Below are positions 26,958 to 35,810 of a stretch of 64,000 nt of DNA, piece after piece. The DNA is from Bacillus mycoides (GTDB lineage Bacteria > Bacillota > Bacilli > Bacillales > Bacillaceae_G). The notes under the pieces were generated by a model. It was given only the letters and a program-made list of their open reading frames with translations. It was not told where the DNA came from and did not search any database. The stretch covers positions 150,201 to 214,200 of the forward strand of contig NZ_LXLV01000025.1 of NCBI RefSeq assembly GCF_001757995.1. Direction: 5' to 3'. The first letter of the stretch is position 1, and every line of letters begins with the position of its first letter. Made by a program: the position numbers and the translations under genes.

Positions 26958-27034
26958 TAGTCTGTAACACACTGATAAATAAAATATACTAAAACGAGTA
27001 TGCTTGCGGCGGAGTATATGACATCTAAAGTCAT
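26957..27034 (-). CDS. Small single-pass membrane peptide (25 residues)
   Basis: A minus-strand frame with an excellent ribosome site (AGGAGG, seven bases before ATG 27034) encodes M-T-L-D-V-I-Y-S-A-A-S then a hydrophobic ILVLVYFIYQ and CVTD, a single membrane helix. The shape recalls KdpF-like micropeptides, but no kdp genes are present, so I do not name it. It is convergent with the Ecs-like permease gene and stops within that gene's terminator. The ribosome site and start choice make it credible despite its size. Confidence 0.6.
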   Translation of the reverse strand: MTLDVIYSAASILVLVYFIYQCVTD

Positions 27035-27212
27035 CTGATCGCCTCCTCATTGTTGTTGTATTTATAGTGTATGAAATCTTACAATTTCATATTCAAGTGA
27101 AAAACATGTGAACGTTAACAAATTTGTAAAGTGCAAAAATTACAATCATTTTGTATAATAGAAGAAACAACCGTTATATAAAATATAATGAGTGAAAGGG
27201 GAGGGAACATAA

Positions 27213-27800
27213 ATGCCAAATTGGTTTAGAAAAACCTTAGTCGCATTAATTACCGTATTTACATTTGGTTTAGTGACGCCTCCTTCCATATTGCTTGATA
27301 ATGCCAAAGCTGCGGACAAGCCTACGAGCACAGCTGGGCAACAAAATTTGGAGAGTACGTCCTATACATATGAAGAAACGAATGATAGGTTAACCACCGA
27401 TACTTTTGTTAACTATGCGATGCAAGAAGCAGAGAAGCAATCTATGCAAAAATTTGGCTCTAAAATTGGGCCTGTAATTGAAGATGAATTTAAAGATGTT
27501 GTATTACCTAAAATTGAAGAGGCAATTGCGGAACTTGCAAATGATGTGCCAGAAGAATCGTTACAATCATTAGCGATTTCTCAAAGACCAGCTGGCGGAA
27601 ATAATGAAAAGATTTTTCATGTTTATGACACGAAATCAGGAAATGACTTACTGCGATTTCATGTGAGGAGAGATCATCCACCGCAAGATGGATATTATTT
27701 TAATTTCCACTATCATCGTTTTGATGATGGATATTCAGGACACCATGAGTTAGGAAATATTTATTGGAATACCAATGTACCGCCGAAATGGCTTTCTTAA
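27213..27800 (+). CDS. ypjP: YpjP-like protein
   Basis: A 195-residue protein with a Sec-type N-terminal segment (MPNWFRKTLVALITVFTFGLVTPP) and a mature part that includes a coiled stretch of acidic helices and the C-terminal FHVRRDHPPQDGYYFNFHYHRFDDGY, the YpjP family hallmark. Its function is not known. In B. subtilis ypjP lies next to thyB and dfrA; here thyA and dfrA are 7 kb further on in the same direction, so the block between looks like a lineage-specific insertion. AGGGGAGGG precedes the ATG. It ends at a strong terminator. Confidence 0.85.
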   Translation: MPNWFRKTLVALITVFTFGLVTPPSILLDNAKAADKPTSTAGQQNLESTSYTYEETNDRLTTDTFVNYAMQEAEKQSMQKFGSKIGPVIEDEFKDVVLPKIEEAIAELANDVPEESLQSLAISQRPAGGNNEKIFHVYDTKSGNDLLRFHVRRDHPPQDGYYFNFHYHRFDDGYSGHHELGNIYWNTNVPPKWLS

Positions 27801-27831
27801 AAAGAACAAGAGAATATCTTGTTCTTTTTTT
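27801..27831 (+). terminator. Terminator after ypjP
   Basis: AAAGAACAAGA / TCTTGTTCTTT followed by a T run. Confidence 0.88.
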
Positions 27832-27905
27832 GTTGATAAAAGGGTAAGACAACTATGTTGTTGAATACCATATGTTTAAGAAAAAGAAGAAAAGGGAGTA
27901 TGGGG

Positions 27906-28541
27906 ATGCAAAAATATATTGTTTTTGACTTTGATGGCACATTAGTAGATTCACAAAATATATTTGTACCGATCTATAATCAAATTGCTGAAAAGCATGG
28001 TTATAAAACAGTAAGGGAAGAAGGAATTGAGCATTTACGTAAATTAACGATGCCAGAGAGATGTAAACGACTCGATGTACCACTGTATAAACTACCGATA
28101 TTAGCGTTAGAGTTTTATAAATTATATCAACCCGCTATAAAAGATCTCGTTTTGTTCAATGGGATGAAGGATGTATTAGATGAATTACATAAAAAAGGCT
28201 ACGGGATTGCCGTCATATCATCGAACTCAGAAGAGCATATTCGGGCGTTTTTACACAATAATGGTATCGAAAATATTCAAGAAGTGTATTGTTCAAAAAA
28301 TTTGTTCGGTAAAGATAAAATGCTAAAAAGATTTATAAAATCGAAAAAAATAACAGAGCAAGATATGTTATATGTCGGTGATGAACAGCGAGACGTAGCA
28401 GCGTGTAAAAAGGCTGGTGTGAACGTAATTTGGGTATCTTGGGGATATGATGTCATTGAAACAGTAGAAAAAGATGCACCAGATTATATGGTTAATACGC
28501 CTATGGAAATTGTACAAGTCGTACAGGGGGCACATTCTTAA
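27906..28541 (+). CDS. HAD-family hydrolase
   Basis: About 211 residues: motif I FDFDGTLVDS, motif II VISSNSEEH, the Lys in LFGKDKMLKRF and motif IV YVGDEQRDVAACKKAGVNVIWVSWG. A class IA HAD phosphatase with a helical cap, similar in layout to phosphoglycolate phosphatases; substrate unknown. ATG 27906 is preferred because AAAGGGA then sits at the right distance; upstream in-frame starts are too close to it. The stop (28539-28541) is one base before the next ATG, so it begins an operon with the broken glyoxalase-like gene and the APH kinase. Confidence 0.85.
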   Translation: MQKYIVFDFDGTLVDSQNIFVPIYNQIAEKHGYKTVREEGIEHLRKLTMPERCKRLDVPLYKLPILALEFYKLYQPAIKDLVLFNGMKDVLDELHKKGYGIAVISSNSEEHIRAFLHNNGIENIQEVYCSKNLFGKDKMLKRFIKSKKITEQDMLYVGDEQRDVAACKKAGVNVIWVSWGYDVIETVEKDAPDYMVNTPMEIVQVVQGAHS

Positions 28542-28542
28542 T

Positions 28543-28923
28543 ATGAATACACATCGAGTTGGTATTCATCATATCGAATTTTGGGTAGCGAATTTAGAGG
28601 AATCCATTTCTTTTTACGATACATTGTTTTCAATAATTGGATGGAGAAAGTTAAATGAAGTAGCATATAGTACGGGGGAAAGTGAAATGTATTTTAAAGA
28701 AGTAGATGAGGAAATTGTAAGGACTTTAGGGCCATGACATATTTGTTATCAAGCTATTCATAGAGAAGTAGTTGATGAGGTTACAGAGTTTCTTGCTAGT
28801 ACGAAAGTTATACGTGGCTCAATTGAAATGAATCAATATTCAGACGGTTACTATACAATCGATTTTTATGATCCGAATGGATTTATTGTAGAAGTTGCGT
28901 ATACACCGAATGCAGAAATGTAA
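28543..28923 (+). pseudogene. VOC/glyoxalase-family gene interrupted by a single in-frame TGA
   Basis: A continuous frame of about 126 codons encodes a VOC domain: HRVGIHHIEFWVANLEESI, FYDTLFSIIGWRKL, then after the stop HICYQAIHREVVDEV and YYTIDFYDPNGFIVEVAYTP. It is broken once, at TGA 28735-28737 within LGP-stop-HICYQ, where relatives carry Arg, so CGA to TGA is the likely change. Everything else is in frame, so the loss is recent, or it is a sequencing error. It sits between the HAD and APH genes with tight spacing, and the following gene starts 12 bases after its stop. The two halves could still be made separately, but a working enzyme is unlikely. Confidence 0.85.
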
Positions 28924-28934
28924 GGGGAATAGAC

Positions 28935-29867
28935 ATGAAGACAATTACGGCATGGAAAAACAATATACAAATAGTAAAAGATGCAGCAAATATTGAAGAA
29001 ATCTCTAAAGGTTTCTCTCCTGATAAAAAATATATCATTACGACTACTGAAGATGAAATGTATTTGTTACGGACAGGCGATATAAAAGAGTATGAAAGAA
29101 AGAAAATAGAGTTTCAAATTTTAAATGGAATGCAAAAATGCAGTGTGCAAGCACAAAAACCAATTGAAATGGGTTTGTTGGCAGAAGAAGGTTTATGCTA
29201 TAGCATTTTTTCATATTTAGAAGGGGAAGATGCAAAGAAGCTATTGCCTACGTATTCACCAACAGAACAATATGAGATTGGTATAGAGGCAGGAAAAGAT
29301 TTAGCAAAAATGCATACATATGAAGCTCCTAATGATATACTTCCATGGTATGAAAGAGCCATGAAAAAACATCGAAAATATTTAGAGGCATACAAAACAT
29401 GCGGAATAAAAATAAAAAATGATGATAAAATTATTAAGTTTATAGATGAAAATGAAATGTATGTACAAAATCGCCCAAATCGATTTCAGCACGATGATTT
29501 TCATTTAGAAAATATAATTGTACGGGATGGGAAATATGTAGGTGTTGTTGATTTTAACGGCTATGATTGGGGCGATCCACTTCATGATTTCGTAAAAATT
29601 GCACTATTTGCCAGAGATATTAGTATCCCGTATTCTATCGGACAAATTACGGGATATTATAATGGGAAAATACCGGAGGAGTTTTGGAGATTATATGCGG
29701 TATACGTTGGCATGACAGTTTTCTCGTCAGTTGTCTGGTGTTTACGAGCAGCACCGCATATGTTAGATGATACGTTAGAACGTCTTACTATAGTTTTAGA
29801 GGATCATAAAGACTTTGAGTTATCAAAGCCAATCTGGTTTGATAGTGAAATGATGAATAGAAAATAA
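28935..29867 (+). CDS. Aminoglycoside phosphotransferase (APH)-fold kinase
   Basis: A 310-residue protein kinase-like enzyme. Visible are the catalytic loop FQHDDFHLENIIV (catalytic Asp and Asn) and the metal site VVDFNGYDWGDPLHDF, typical of APH/choline kinase relatives. The N-lobe has a Gly-poor loop and Lys residues. Many B. cereus-group homologues are chromosomal and of unknown substrate, not proven antibiotic resistance enzymes. AGGGGAA precedes the ATG. It closes the HAD-VOC-APH operon and is followed by a terminator. Confidence 0.85.
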   Translation: MKTITAWKNNIQIVKDAANIEEISKGFSPDKKYIITTTEDEMYLLRTGDIKEYERKKIEFQILNGMQKCSVQAQKPIEMGLLAEEGLCYSIFSYLEGEDAKKLLPTYSPTEQYEIGIEAGKDLAKMHTYEAPNDILPWYERAMKKHRKYLEAYKTCGIKIKNDDKIIKFIDENEMYVQNRPNRFQHDDFHLENIIVRDGKYVGVVDFNGYDWGDPLHDFVKIALFARDISIPYSIGQITGYYNGKIPEEFWRLYAVYVGMTVFSSVVWCLRAAPHMLDDTLERLTIVLEDHKDFELSKPIWFDSEMMNRK

Positions 29868-29869
29868 GG

Positions 29870-29903
29870 ATAGCAGGTGGGAAATCTCACACCTGCTATT
29901 TGT
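29870..29903 (+). terminator. Terminator after the APH-fold gene
   Basis: ATAGCAGGTG / CACCTGCTAT, loop, short T run. Confidence 0.72.
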
Positions 29904-30007
29904 AAATAACTCATGAGACGGTCTCTTTACATACTATATATGTAGTTTTTTTATGAAGGAATGAAAACATTGACGTCTACTTTATAATATAAAAAGGGGG
30001 TGGACTA

Positions 30008-30889
30008 TTGAAAATCAGGCAAGGCAAATATGAAGAAATAAAATTACGCGATAGAATTCCAGGAATGGTTGAATATATAGAGGACACAATGTTACCTACT
30101 GGTTTTCACTATTATATTCCTCCTCACTGGCATAGAAGTATTGAAATTAGCCTAGTCGTATATGGAGAAGTTTTCTTATATGTGAATGGGCAAAAAAAGA
30201 AAGTATCCGCTGGCGAATTTATTTTTGTAAATAGTGGCGATGTTCATGAATTCGAAAAAGTTGAAAATACAAGTTGTGCAGTAATGATGTTAATTATTTC
30301 TTATGAATTTCTTAAAGAGGTAAATGAAGATTTTGATAAATATAGATTCAATATAAAGGAATCAGTTGTTCAGAAAACTAACCTCCAGCAAATATTTTAT
30401 GAATTAAAGGAGTTAGTCACAAATTCTGATGATTTGAGTTACATAAAAATTAATAGTTTAATTTATGAAATTGTTTATATTTTATTGCGATATTGCAAAG
30501 ATGGAGAGAGTATAGACAATAATTATCAACTTGGAAATAAACAGAAAGAAATGATTACGTATATTTATAAAAATTATGATGAAGAACTTAAACTGAAAGA
30601 TGTAGCTAAACATTTTTTTGTAAGTGAAGAACATTTTTCACGTATGTTCAAAAAATCATTCGGATCAAATTTCACCACCTTTTTAACGAGATACAGGCTC
30701 TATAAAGCGTATGAAGATATTATTAGAAGTACAAATTCTATACAAGATATAGCGCTGAAACATGGATTTCCAACTGTGAAATCATTTATTTCACAGTTTA
30801 AAGACAAATATGGTTATACACCATTACAGTATAGGAAAAATATCACATCAAAAAATGACAATAATCGAATCAAATATGAACAACAATAA
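30008..30889 (+). CDS. AraC-family transcriptional regulator with cupin sensor domain
   Basis: A 293-residue protein: N-terminal cupin (PPHWHRSIEISLVVYGEVFLYVNGQKKKVSAGEFIFVNSGDVHEFE), then a C-terminal double helix-turn-helix (LKDVAKHFFVSEEHFSRMFKKSFGSNFTTFLTRYRLYKAY and SIQDIALKHGFPTVKSFISQFKDKYGYTPLQYR). Cupin-AraC proteins sense sugars or small organic ligands and activate nearby genes; the following esterase and PAP2 genes are the obvious candidates. TTG start with AAGGGGG at 29994. It ends at a strong terminator, so any control of the downstream genes is in trans. Confidence 0.9.
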   Translation: MKIRQGKYEEIKLRDRIPGMVEYIEDTMLPTGFHYYIPPHWHRSIEISLVVYGEVFLYVNGQKKKVSAGEFIFVNSGDVHEFEKVENTSCAVMMLIISYEFLKEVNEDFDKYRFNIKESVVQKTNLQQIFYELKELVTNSDDLSYIKINSLIYEIVYILLRYCKDGESIDNNYQLGNKQKEMITYIYKNYDEELKLKDVAKHFFVSEEHFSRMFKKSFGSNFTTFLTRYRLYKAYEDIIRSTNSIQDIALKHGFPTVKSFISQFKDKYGYTPLQYRKNITSKNDNNRIKYEQQ

Positions 30890-30933
30890 AAATACGTTCC
30901 ATGGTACATTTTGTACATGGAACGTATTTTTAT
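30888..30933 (+). terminator. Terminator after the AraC-type regulator
   Basis: A long stem AAAATACGTTCCATG / CATGGAACGTATTTT with T run. Confidence 0.9.
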
Positions 30934-30966
30934 TTAGTAAACGGGAAGTTATATAATCCCGAATAA

Positions 30967-30980
30967 TGAAAGCGCTTGAA
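30967..30980 (+). promoter_or_regulatory. Candidate cre (CcpA) site
   Basis: TGAAAGCGCTTGAA matches the cre consensus TGAAAGCGCTTTCA at 12 of 14 positions and lies 22 bases before the esterase start. A single site of this length is only suggestive of carbon catabolite repression. Confidence 0.4.
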
Positions 30981-31001
30981 TTTAGAGGGGAGAAATATTA
31001 G

Positions 31002-32111
31002 ATGACTAGAAAATATGACATAGACTTATTAGAAAAAATTCAAGAAAAACAAGAAACTATCAATGTGCAGGGGGCAAAAGTCTTAGTAAAAAACATACCG
31101 GATTGCGATGAAAAAGGAGCGATGGATCCACGCCTTTATAAGGATACGAAGGTTCAAATGAAAGTAATGAGGTTTATGCCTAAAAATATGATGAAAATGG
31201 ATGCTTCTGAAAAATCGGTAAAGAATATGCGAAAACAATTTAATGGAATTAAAAGTGTTCCAATTGTCACTAAAGACATAAATATTACGCATAAAACAGT
31301 GAAAGCGGAAGATGGATATGATATTCCTATAAGAATTTATAACAGTAGTACTAAACGAGAGAATGCACCAATTTTATACTTTATTCATGGTGGCGGATTC
31401 ATGGCAGGATCACCAGATGTAGTAGAAGAACTTGTGAAATTGATAGTGGAAAAAACAGATATACTAGCTGTTTCTGTGGATTATCGATTAGCTCCAGAAA
31501 ATCCTTTTCCAACTGGGCATACAGATTGTTACACTACTTTAAAGTGGATTTATGAGAATGCTGGCACATTAGGCGGTGATAAGAATAATATCTTTGTGGC
31601 AGGTGATAGTGCAGGAGGGAACTTAACACAGTATTGTACAACTAAAGATATGGAAGATGGTAGGAAGTACGTGAAGGGACAGTTGCTACTGTATCCTACA
31701 ATTAATATGTGCGATTATGAAGATGAGTTTTATTCTTGGAGTATAGATAAATATGAAATTGCTCCAAAGTATAAAAAAGGATTAGAAAAAATGCTTAATA
31801 TTATGCATTCAATGGTTGGAGGTATGTCAGAAGTACTTGGTACGAAAGAAATTAATTCTAAGTATTTAAGTCCATATGTTGATGTATCCCCAGACTATCC
31901 AAGTACATTTATTACGGTAGGAGAGCATGATTTTTTAATGATAGAATGCTTAGCTTATGCAGCTAAATTAACTAACAAAGGAGTTGATACCGAAACAGTC
32001 CTTTATCGAGGTTTAGGGCACGCTTATGGAGATAACGTAGGTGTTTATCCTCAAAGTGAAGATTTAGCAATTGAAATGGGGAATTTTATATTAAAGCATA
32101 GTGGAAAGTAG
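31002..32111 (+). CDS. Alpha/beta hydrolase, hormone-sensitive lipase (HSL) family esterase
   Basis: A 369-residue carboxylesterase with the HSL oxyanion motif FIHGGGFMAGS and nucleophile GDSAGGN; DYRLAPENPFP lies between, as in the family, and the C-terminal GLGHAYGDN gives the His. A helical N-terminal extension of about 110 residues precedes the fold, longer than typical. It hydrolyses short acyl esters in the cytoplasm; there is no signal peptide. AGAGGGGAG precedes the ATG. The PAP2 phosphatase starts 5 bases after the stop, so they are co-transcribed. Confidence 0.9.
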   Translation: MTRKYDIDLLEKIQEKQETINVQGAKVLVKNIPDCDEKGAMDPRLYKDTKVQMKVMRFMPKNMMKMDASEKSVKNMRKQFNGIKSVPIVTKDINITHKTVKAEDGYDIPIRIYNSSTKRENAPILYFIHGGGFMAGSPDVVEELVKLIVEKTDILAVSVDYRLAPENPFPTGHTDCYTTLKWIYENAGTLGGDKNNIFVAGDSAGGNLTQYCTTKDMEDGRKYVKGQLLLYPTINMCDYEDEFYSWSIDKYEIAPKYKKGLEKMLNIMHSMVGGMSEVLGTKEINSKYLSPYVDVSPDYPSTFITVGEHDFLMIECLAYAAKLTNKGVDTETVLYRGLGHAYGDNVGVYPQSEDLAIEMGNFILKHSGK

Positions 32112-32116
32112 GGAGA

Positions 32117-32983
32117 ATGGTGAAAAATAGAAAAGTGATATTAATTGCTAGCTTTGCTATTTTACTATGTATCTTTGCATTTACAGACTTACAAATATCC
32201 AATAGTTTATATGAACCAACCAATAAGGTTGCTCTTTTTTTACAAGCTATAGGAGAAATTCCAGCGATGCTTATTGCCCTATTTTCTAGTGTGTATTTAT
32301 TTAAAACTAGAAAGAATCAAGGTTCAAGAGGATATTTTCTATCTGGAATTGGCTATGGAGTAATCATTCTTTTATTCGCTTTTATAGCTGCATTTATGCT
32401 AGTACATTATTTAACCATTTCAAAATTCTTAATTCCAATTTTTATGCTTTGCTTTATTGTAGCTTGTTATATGATTTCTAAATCGTGGAGTAAATACGAT
32501 GATGCAAGATTGAGAGACATTGCATTAATTGGATTATTAAGTGTAGTTATTGTATTAATTACATTCAATCTAATAAAATTAGGATGGGGTAGAGAACGTT
32601 ATCGTCATATGATTTCTATTGGATCGTTTGAAGGATTTTCAAAATGGTTTATACCGCAAGGAATCGCCAAAAGTGATGAGTTTATGTCGTTCCCTTCAGG
32701 CCATAGTGCTAATGCAGCACTAGTCATTTGGTTTAGTTTATTACCGGAATATTTTGCTTCACTAAAAAGAAAAAAAATAGGTGTTTGGATTCTCATTCTT
32801 TTATGGATGATAGTAGTACCAATGAGTCGTATTATGGTAGGAGCTCATTTTGCTTCAGATGTTACAGTTGGAGTCGCTATTTCAGTAACTGTGTTTATAT
32901 GTTTGGAAAAATTTATTTGGAGGGATAAGAAAAATAAGCGTACCAATAGCTCTAATGTTCTCCCATATTCAGTAAATCGATAA
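32117..32983 (+). CDS. PAP2-family membrane phosphatase
   Basis: A 288-residue protein with about seven hydrophobic helices. The three PAP2 motifs are visible: KLGWGRERY (a K-x6-R variant), PSGHSA and SRIMVGAHFASD. Family enzymes dephosphorylate phosphatidate, phosphatidylglycerophosphate or undecaprenyl pyrophosphate on the outer membrane face. It may act with the esterase before it in lipid turnover, which is inference. Start ATG 32117 overlaps a GTG at 32120; AGGGAG precedes. It is followed by about 195 bases without a gene. Confidence 0.86.
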   Translation: MVKNRKVILIASFAILLCIFAFTDLQISNSLYEPTNKVALFLQAIGEIPAMLIALFSSVYLFKTRKNQGSRGYFLSGIGYGVIILLFAFIAAFMLVHYLTISKFLIPIFMLCFIVACYMISKSWSKYDDARLRDIALIGLLSVVIVLITFNLIKLGWGRERYRHMISIGSFEGFSKWFIPQGIAKSDEFMSFPSGHSANAALVIWFSLLPEYFASLKRKKIGVWILILLWMIVVPMSRIMVGAHFASDVTVGVAISVTVFICLEKFIWRDKKNKRTNSSNVLPYSVNR

Positions 32984-33142
32984 TAAAAAAGTTATTTCCT
33001 TGAGATTATATAACAATTAATGGATAGCTTTTTCATTAAGTTGTTTTTGATTAATAAGTTAGTATTTGGGCTATCCTTAATTCATTCATTCAATTGAATA
33101 ATAGAATTATTGGTTTATGGATGGATTTCTAATTCCAAAATA

Positions 33143-33176
33143 ATAGAGGGAAGCGCAATCTTCCCTCTATTAAATT
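33143..33176 (-). terminator. Terminator-like stem after the beta-lactamase-fold gene
   Basis: AATAGAGGGAAG / CTTCCCTCTATT, reading out of the minus-strand gene; T run modest. Confidence 0.6.
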
Positions 33177-33178
33177 AA

Positions 33179-34636
33179 CTATTTAATTTTCGTAAATGTA
33201 AGAGGTTGAGTACTTAACATTGCAGGTACATGTAATTGAAGAGCCGGGAATTCACCATTTACATTCATATCATAAGTGAATAAAAGACCCATTTTCATTT
33301 GGAACAAACTAATTGATGCTGAGAAGATGTCGTAATGATGGTGCTGTAGTTTAATTTCCGTATCCATGAATTGTACATGTAAGGAATCATCTTGTTTGTA
33401 TATTTTCAGTGTTCCATAAGCAGGGTGCTCAAAAGTTCCAGCGTAGTCATCTAATGTATGAGAAGGGATAGTCCCATTTATTGCTTCAGGAAGTGATTCA
33501 TTTGCCTCTTTCATCATTTCTTTCATTTTTTCACTATCTTCTACAGCACGTTCATGCCAGTCGATATATTCTAGTCCGAGAAGTTCGTCGTAAATATGCT
33601 TTGTAATATAAGTAGGAAGTAAAGTTTGTCCAGAATTTGTTAGCACGATTATACCGATATTTTCGTTTGGCATAAATGACGCAAGTGCAGAAAATCCATC
33701 AATATTACCACCGTGATGAATAAGTTTATAACCGCGGTAAGCACTAATAAACCAACCTAGTCCGTAGCTATTTAATGGTGAATCACTCGTTGATAACATT
33801 GGCTGATCTGGGATTGGAGTATGCGGTGTATACATTTCTTGGAGTAGTTCAGTAGAAATTAAATCATGATTTTCTGTTTTTCCTGCGTTTAAATGAAGAA
33901 GTACCCAATTTGCCATATCTTCAATAGTAGAGTTAATACATCCAGCAGCTCCAACCGTATCGATATTTCGGAGTGGAATTGCTTTTATTTCACCATTTTC
34001 TTCAGCGTAAGGTAATGCATAATCATCTGTATTTTGTGAGTCTGTAACAGAGAAGTTTGTATGCCTCATATTTAAAGGTTCTAAAATATGATCTGTAACG
34101 TATTGCTCCCACGTTTGATTCGTAATGTTTTCCACAATATAACTAATTGTTGCATACATTAAGTTGTTGTATAAAAATGCTGTGCGGAACGGTGCATCAA
34201 GTGATAAATGTTTTATTTTGTCTACGATATCTTTTCGAGATAAGGAAGAGCTGTACCAAAGAGCATCGTGACGACTTACCCCAGTACGATGAGAAGCTAA
34301 ATCTCGTCCTGTAACTTGCGAGTTAGCGAGCATATCGGATAAAGAGAAGTTAGGTACGTAAGTTTGGACAGGAGTATCCCAATTAAACTTTTTTTGCTGT
34401 GCTAATAAGCTTAATGAAAGTGTACCGAATGCTTTCGTCGCAGAACCGATTGCGAATCGTGTCTGCGGAGTAACAGCCTCTTTTTTCTCTATGCTACGAT
34501 AACCGAAACCTTCAGACATAATGACCTCACCATCTTTTATAACAGCTATAGCAGCGCCAGGAACGTGTAAATCCTTCATCATCTTCTCAACCTTATGTTG
34601 TAACGTACTTAAAACAGGAGTTTTGATTTTAGACAT
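33179..34636 (-). CDS. Serine hydrolase of the beta-lactamase / PBP4-like (class C) fold
   Basis: A 485-residue protein: SxxK as SATK (Ser65, Lys68), the Tyr motif FLYNNLMYATI, and the third motif HHGGNIDGF in place of KTG, followed by a C-terminal beta domain (about 395-485) of DUF3471 type. No signal peptide is visible, so it would be cytoplasmic, unlike AmpC. Such proteins are usually esterases or D-aminopeptidases rather than true beta-lactamases. ATG 34636 follows GGAGGTTGGAAGC. It is a single gene facing away from thyA. Confidence 0.87.
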   Translation of the reverse strand: MSKIKTPVLSTLQHKVEKMMKDLHVPGAAIAVIKDGEVIMSEGFGYRSIEKKEAVTPQTRFAIGSATKAFGTLSLSLLAQQKKFNWDTPVQTYVPNFSLSDMLANSQVTGRDLASHRTGVSRHDALWYSSSLSRKDIVDKIKHLSLDAPFRTAFLYNNLMYATISYIVENITNQTWEQYVTDHILEPLNMRHTNFSVTDSQNTDDYALPYAEENGEIKAIPLRNIDTVGAAGCINSTIEDMANWVLLHLNAGKTENHDLISTELLQEMYTPHTPIPDQPMLSTSDSPLNSYGLGWFISAYRGYKLIHHGGNIDGFSALASFMPNENIGIIVLTNSGQTLLPTYITKHIYDELLGLEYIDWHERAVEDSEKMKEMMKEANESLPEAINGTIPSHTLDDYAGTFEHPAYGTLKIYKQDDSLHVQFMDTEIKLQHHHYDIFSASISLFQMKMGLLFTYDMNVNGEFPALQLHVPAMLSTQPLTFTKIK

Positions 34637-34834
34637 GCTTCCAACCTCCAAATATAATTTTTATGTTCCGCACTATACTTTCTGTAATAGAAAAGTGAAA
34701 ACCTTTTTATATATTGAAAGTTAATAATTTTGTAAGAAATAGTGAAAGAATTTTTATTAATTTGGATTATTAAATTCGCTGTTTTTCATGTTATGATAAA
34801 TCTCATATAAGATTGAAAGAAGGTTTTCCTACAT

Positions 34835-35791
34835 ATGAAACATGCTGAATATGAATACTTAAATTTATGCCGTCATGTAATGGAGCACGGTACGAAGAAA
34901 GAAGATCGTACGGGGACAGGTACTGTATCTGTATTTGGATACCAAATGCGTTTCGATCTAAGTAAAGGGTTTCCTTTATTAACGACAAAGAGAGTCCCAT
35001 TTCGCCTAGTAGCAAGTGAACTGCTTTGGTTTATGAAAGGTGATACAAATATTCGTTATTTATTGCAACATAATAATAATATTTGGAATGAATGGGCGTT
35101 TAAGAGCTGGGTAGAAAGTGACGAATATAATGGTCCTGATATGACAGATTTCGGTCTTCGCTCACAACAAGATGAGGAATTTAAGCAGCAATACGATGAG
35201 CAAATGGAATTGTTTAAAAAGAATGTTTTAGAAGATGATGATTTTTCAAATAAATATGGTTATTTAGGAGACGTATACGGAAAGCAGTGGCGTGCTTGGA
35301 AAACGACAGCTGGTGAAACACTTGATCAACTAAAAGATGTAATTGACATGATTAAAAAAACGCCAGATTCACGTCGCCTAATCGTTTCTGCTTGGAATCC
35401 TGAAGATGTACCAAGTATGGCATTACCGCCTTGTCATACGCTATTCCAGTTTTATGTAGCGGACGGAAAACTTTCTTGTCAGCTATATCAAAGAAGTGGA
35501 GATATATTCCTTGGAATTCCATTTAACATTGCAAGTTACTCATTGCTAACACATTTAATTGCACACGAATGTGGTCTTGAAGTAGGAGAGTTTGTTCATA
35601 CAATTGGAGATGCACACATTTATACAAATCATTTTGAACAAGTAGAAAAACAATTGGCACGTGAGCCACGTTCGTTCCCGAAACTTACATTAAATCCAGA
35701 TGTGAAATCTGTGTTCGATTTTGAGATGGAAGATTTAACGATTGAAGGATATGATCCACACCCAGCGATTAAAGCACCGGTTGCAGTGTAA
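34835..35791 (+). CDS. thyA: Thymidylate synthase
   Basis: A 318-residue ThyA making dTMP from dUMP and methylenetetrahydrofolate. Active-site Cys is in [13 protein letters not shown]; the folate/dUMP elements [24 protein letters not shown] and HIYTNH are all present. It has the 50-residue insert near 90-140 found in the L. casei type and absent from E. coli ThyA. The dihydrofolate formed is recycled by DfrA, whose gene starts 19 bases after this stop, so the pair is an operon. AGAAGG precedes the ATG. Confidence 0.97.
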   Translation: MKHAEYEYLNLCRHVMEHGTKKEDRTGTGTVSVFGYQMRFDLSKGFPLLTTKRVPFRLVASELLWFMKGDTNIRYLLQHNNNIWNEWAFKSWVESDEYNGPDMTDFGLRSQQDEEFKQQYDEQMELFKKNVLEDDDFSNKYGYLGDVYGKQWRAWKTTAGETLDQLKDVIDMIKKTPDSRRLIVSAWNPEDVPSMALPPCHTLFQFYVADGKLSCQLYQRSGDIFLGIPFNIASYSLLTHLIAHECGLEVGEFVHTIGDAHIYTNHFEQVEKQLAREPRSFPKLTLNPDVKSVFDFEMEDLTIEGYDPHPAIKAPVAV

Positions 35792-35810
35792 TTGTAGAGG
35801 AGATGACAAG

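Noticed and set aside
28935-29867. Acquired aminoglycoside resistance gene
   Set aside because: Fold is APH-like, but genomic context and codon use are those of a chromosomal operon; resistance cannot be claimed.
33179-34636. Beta-lactamase resistance gene
   Set aside because: SATK and HHGG motifs fit the fold, but no signal peptide and a long C-terminal domain point to an esterase or peptidase-like role.
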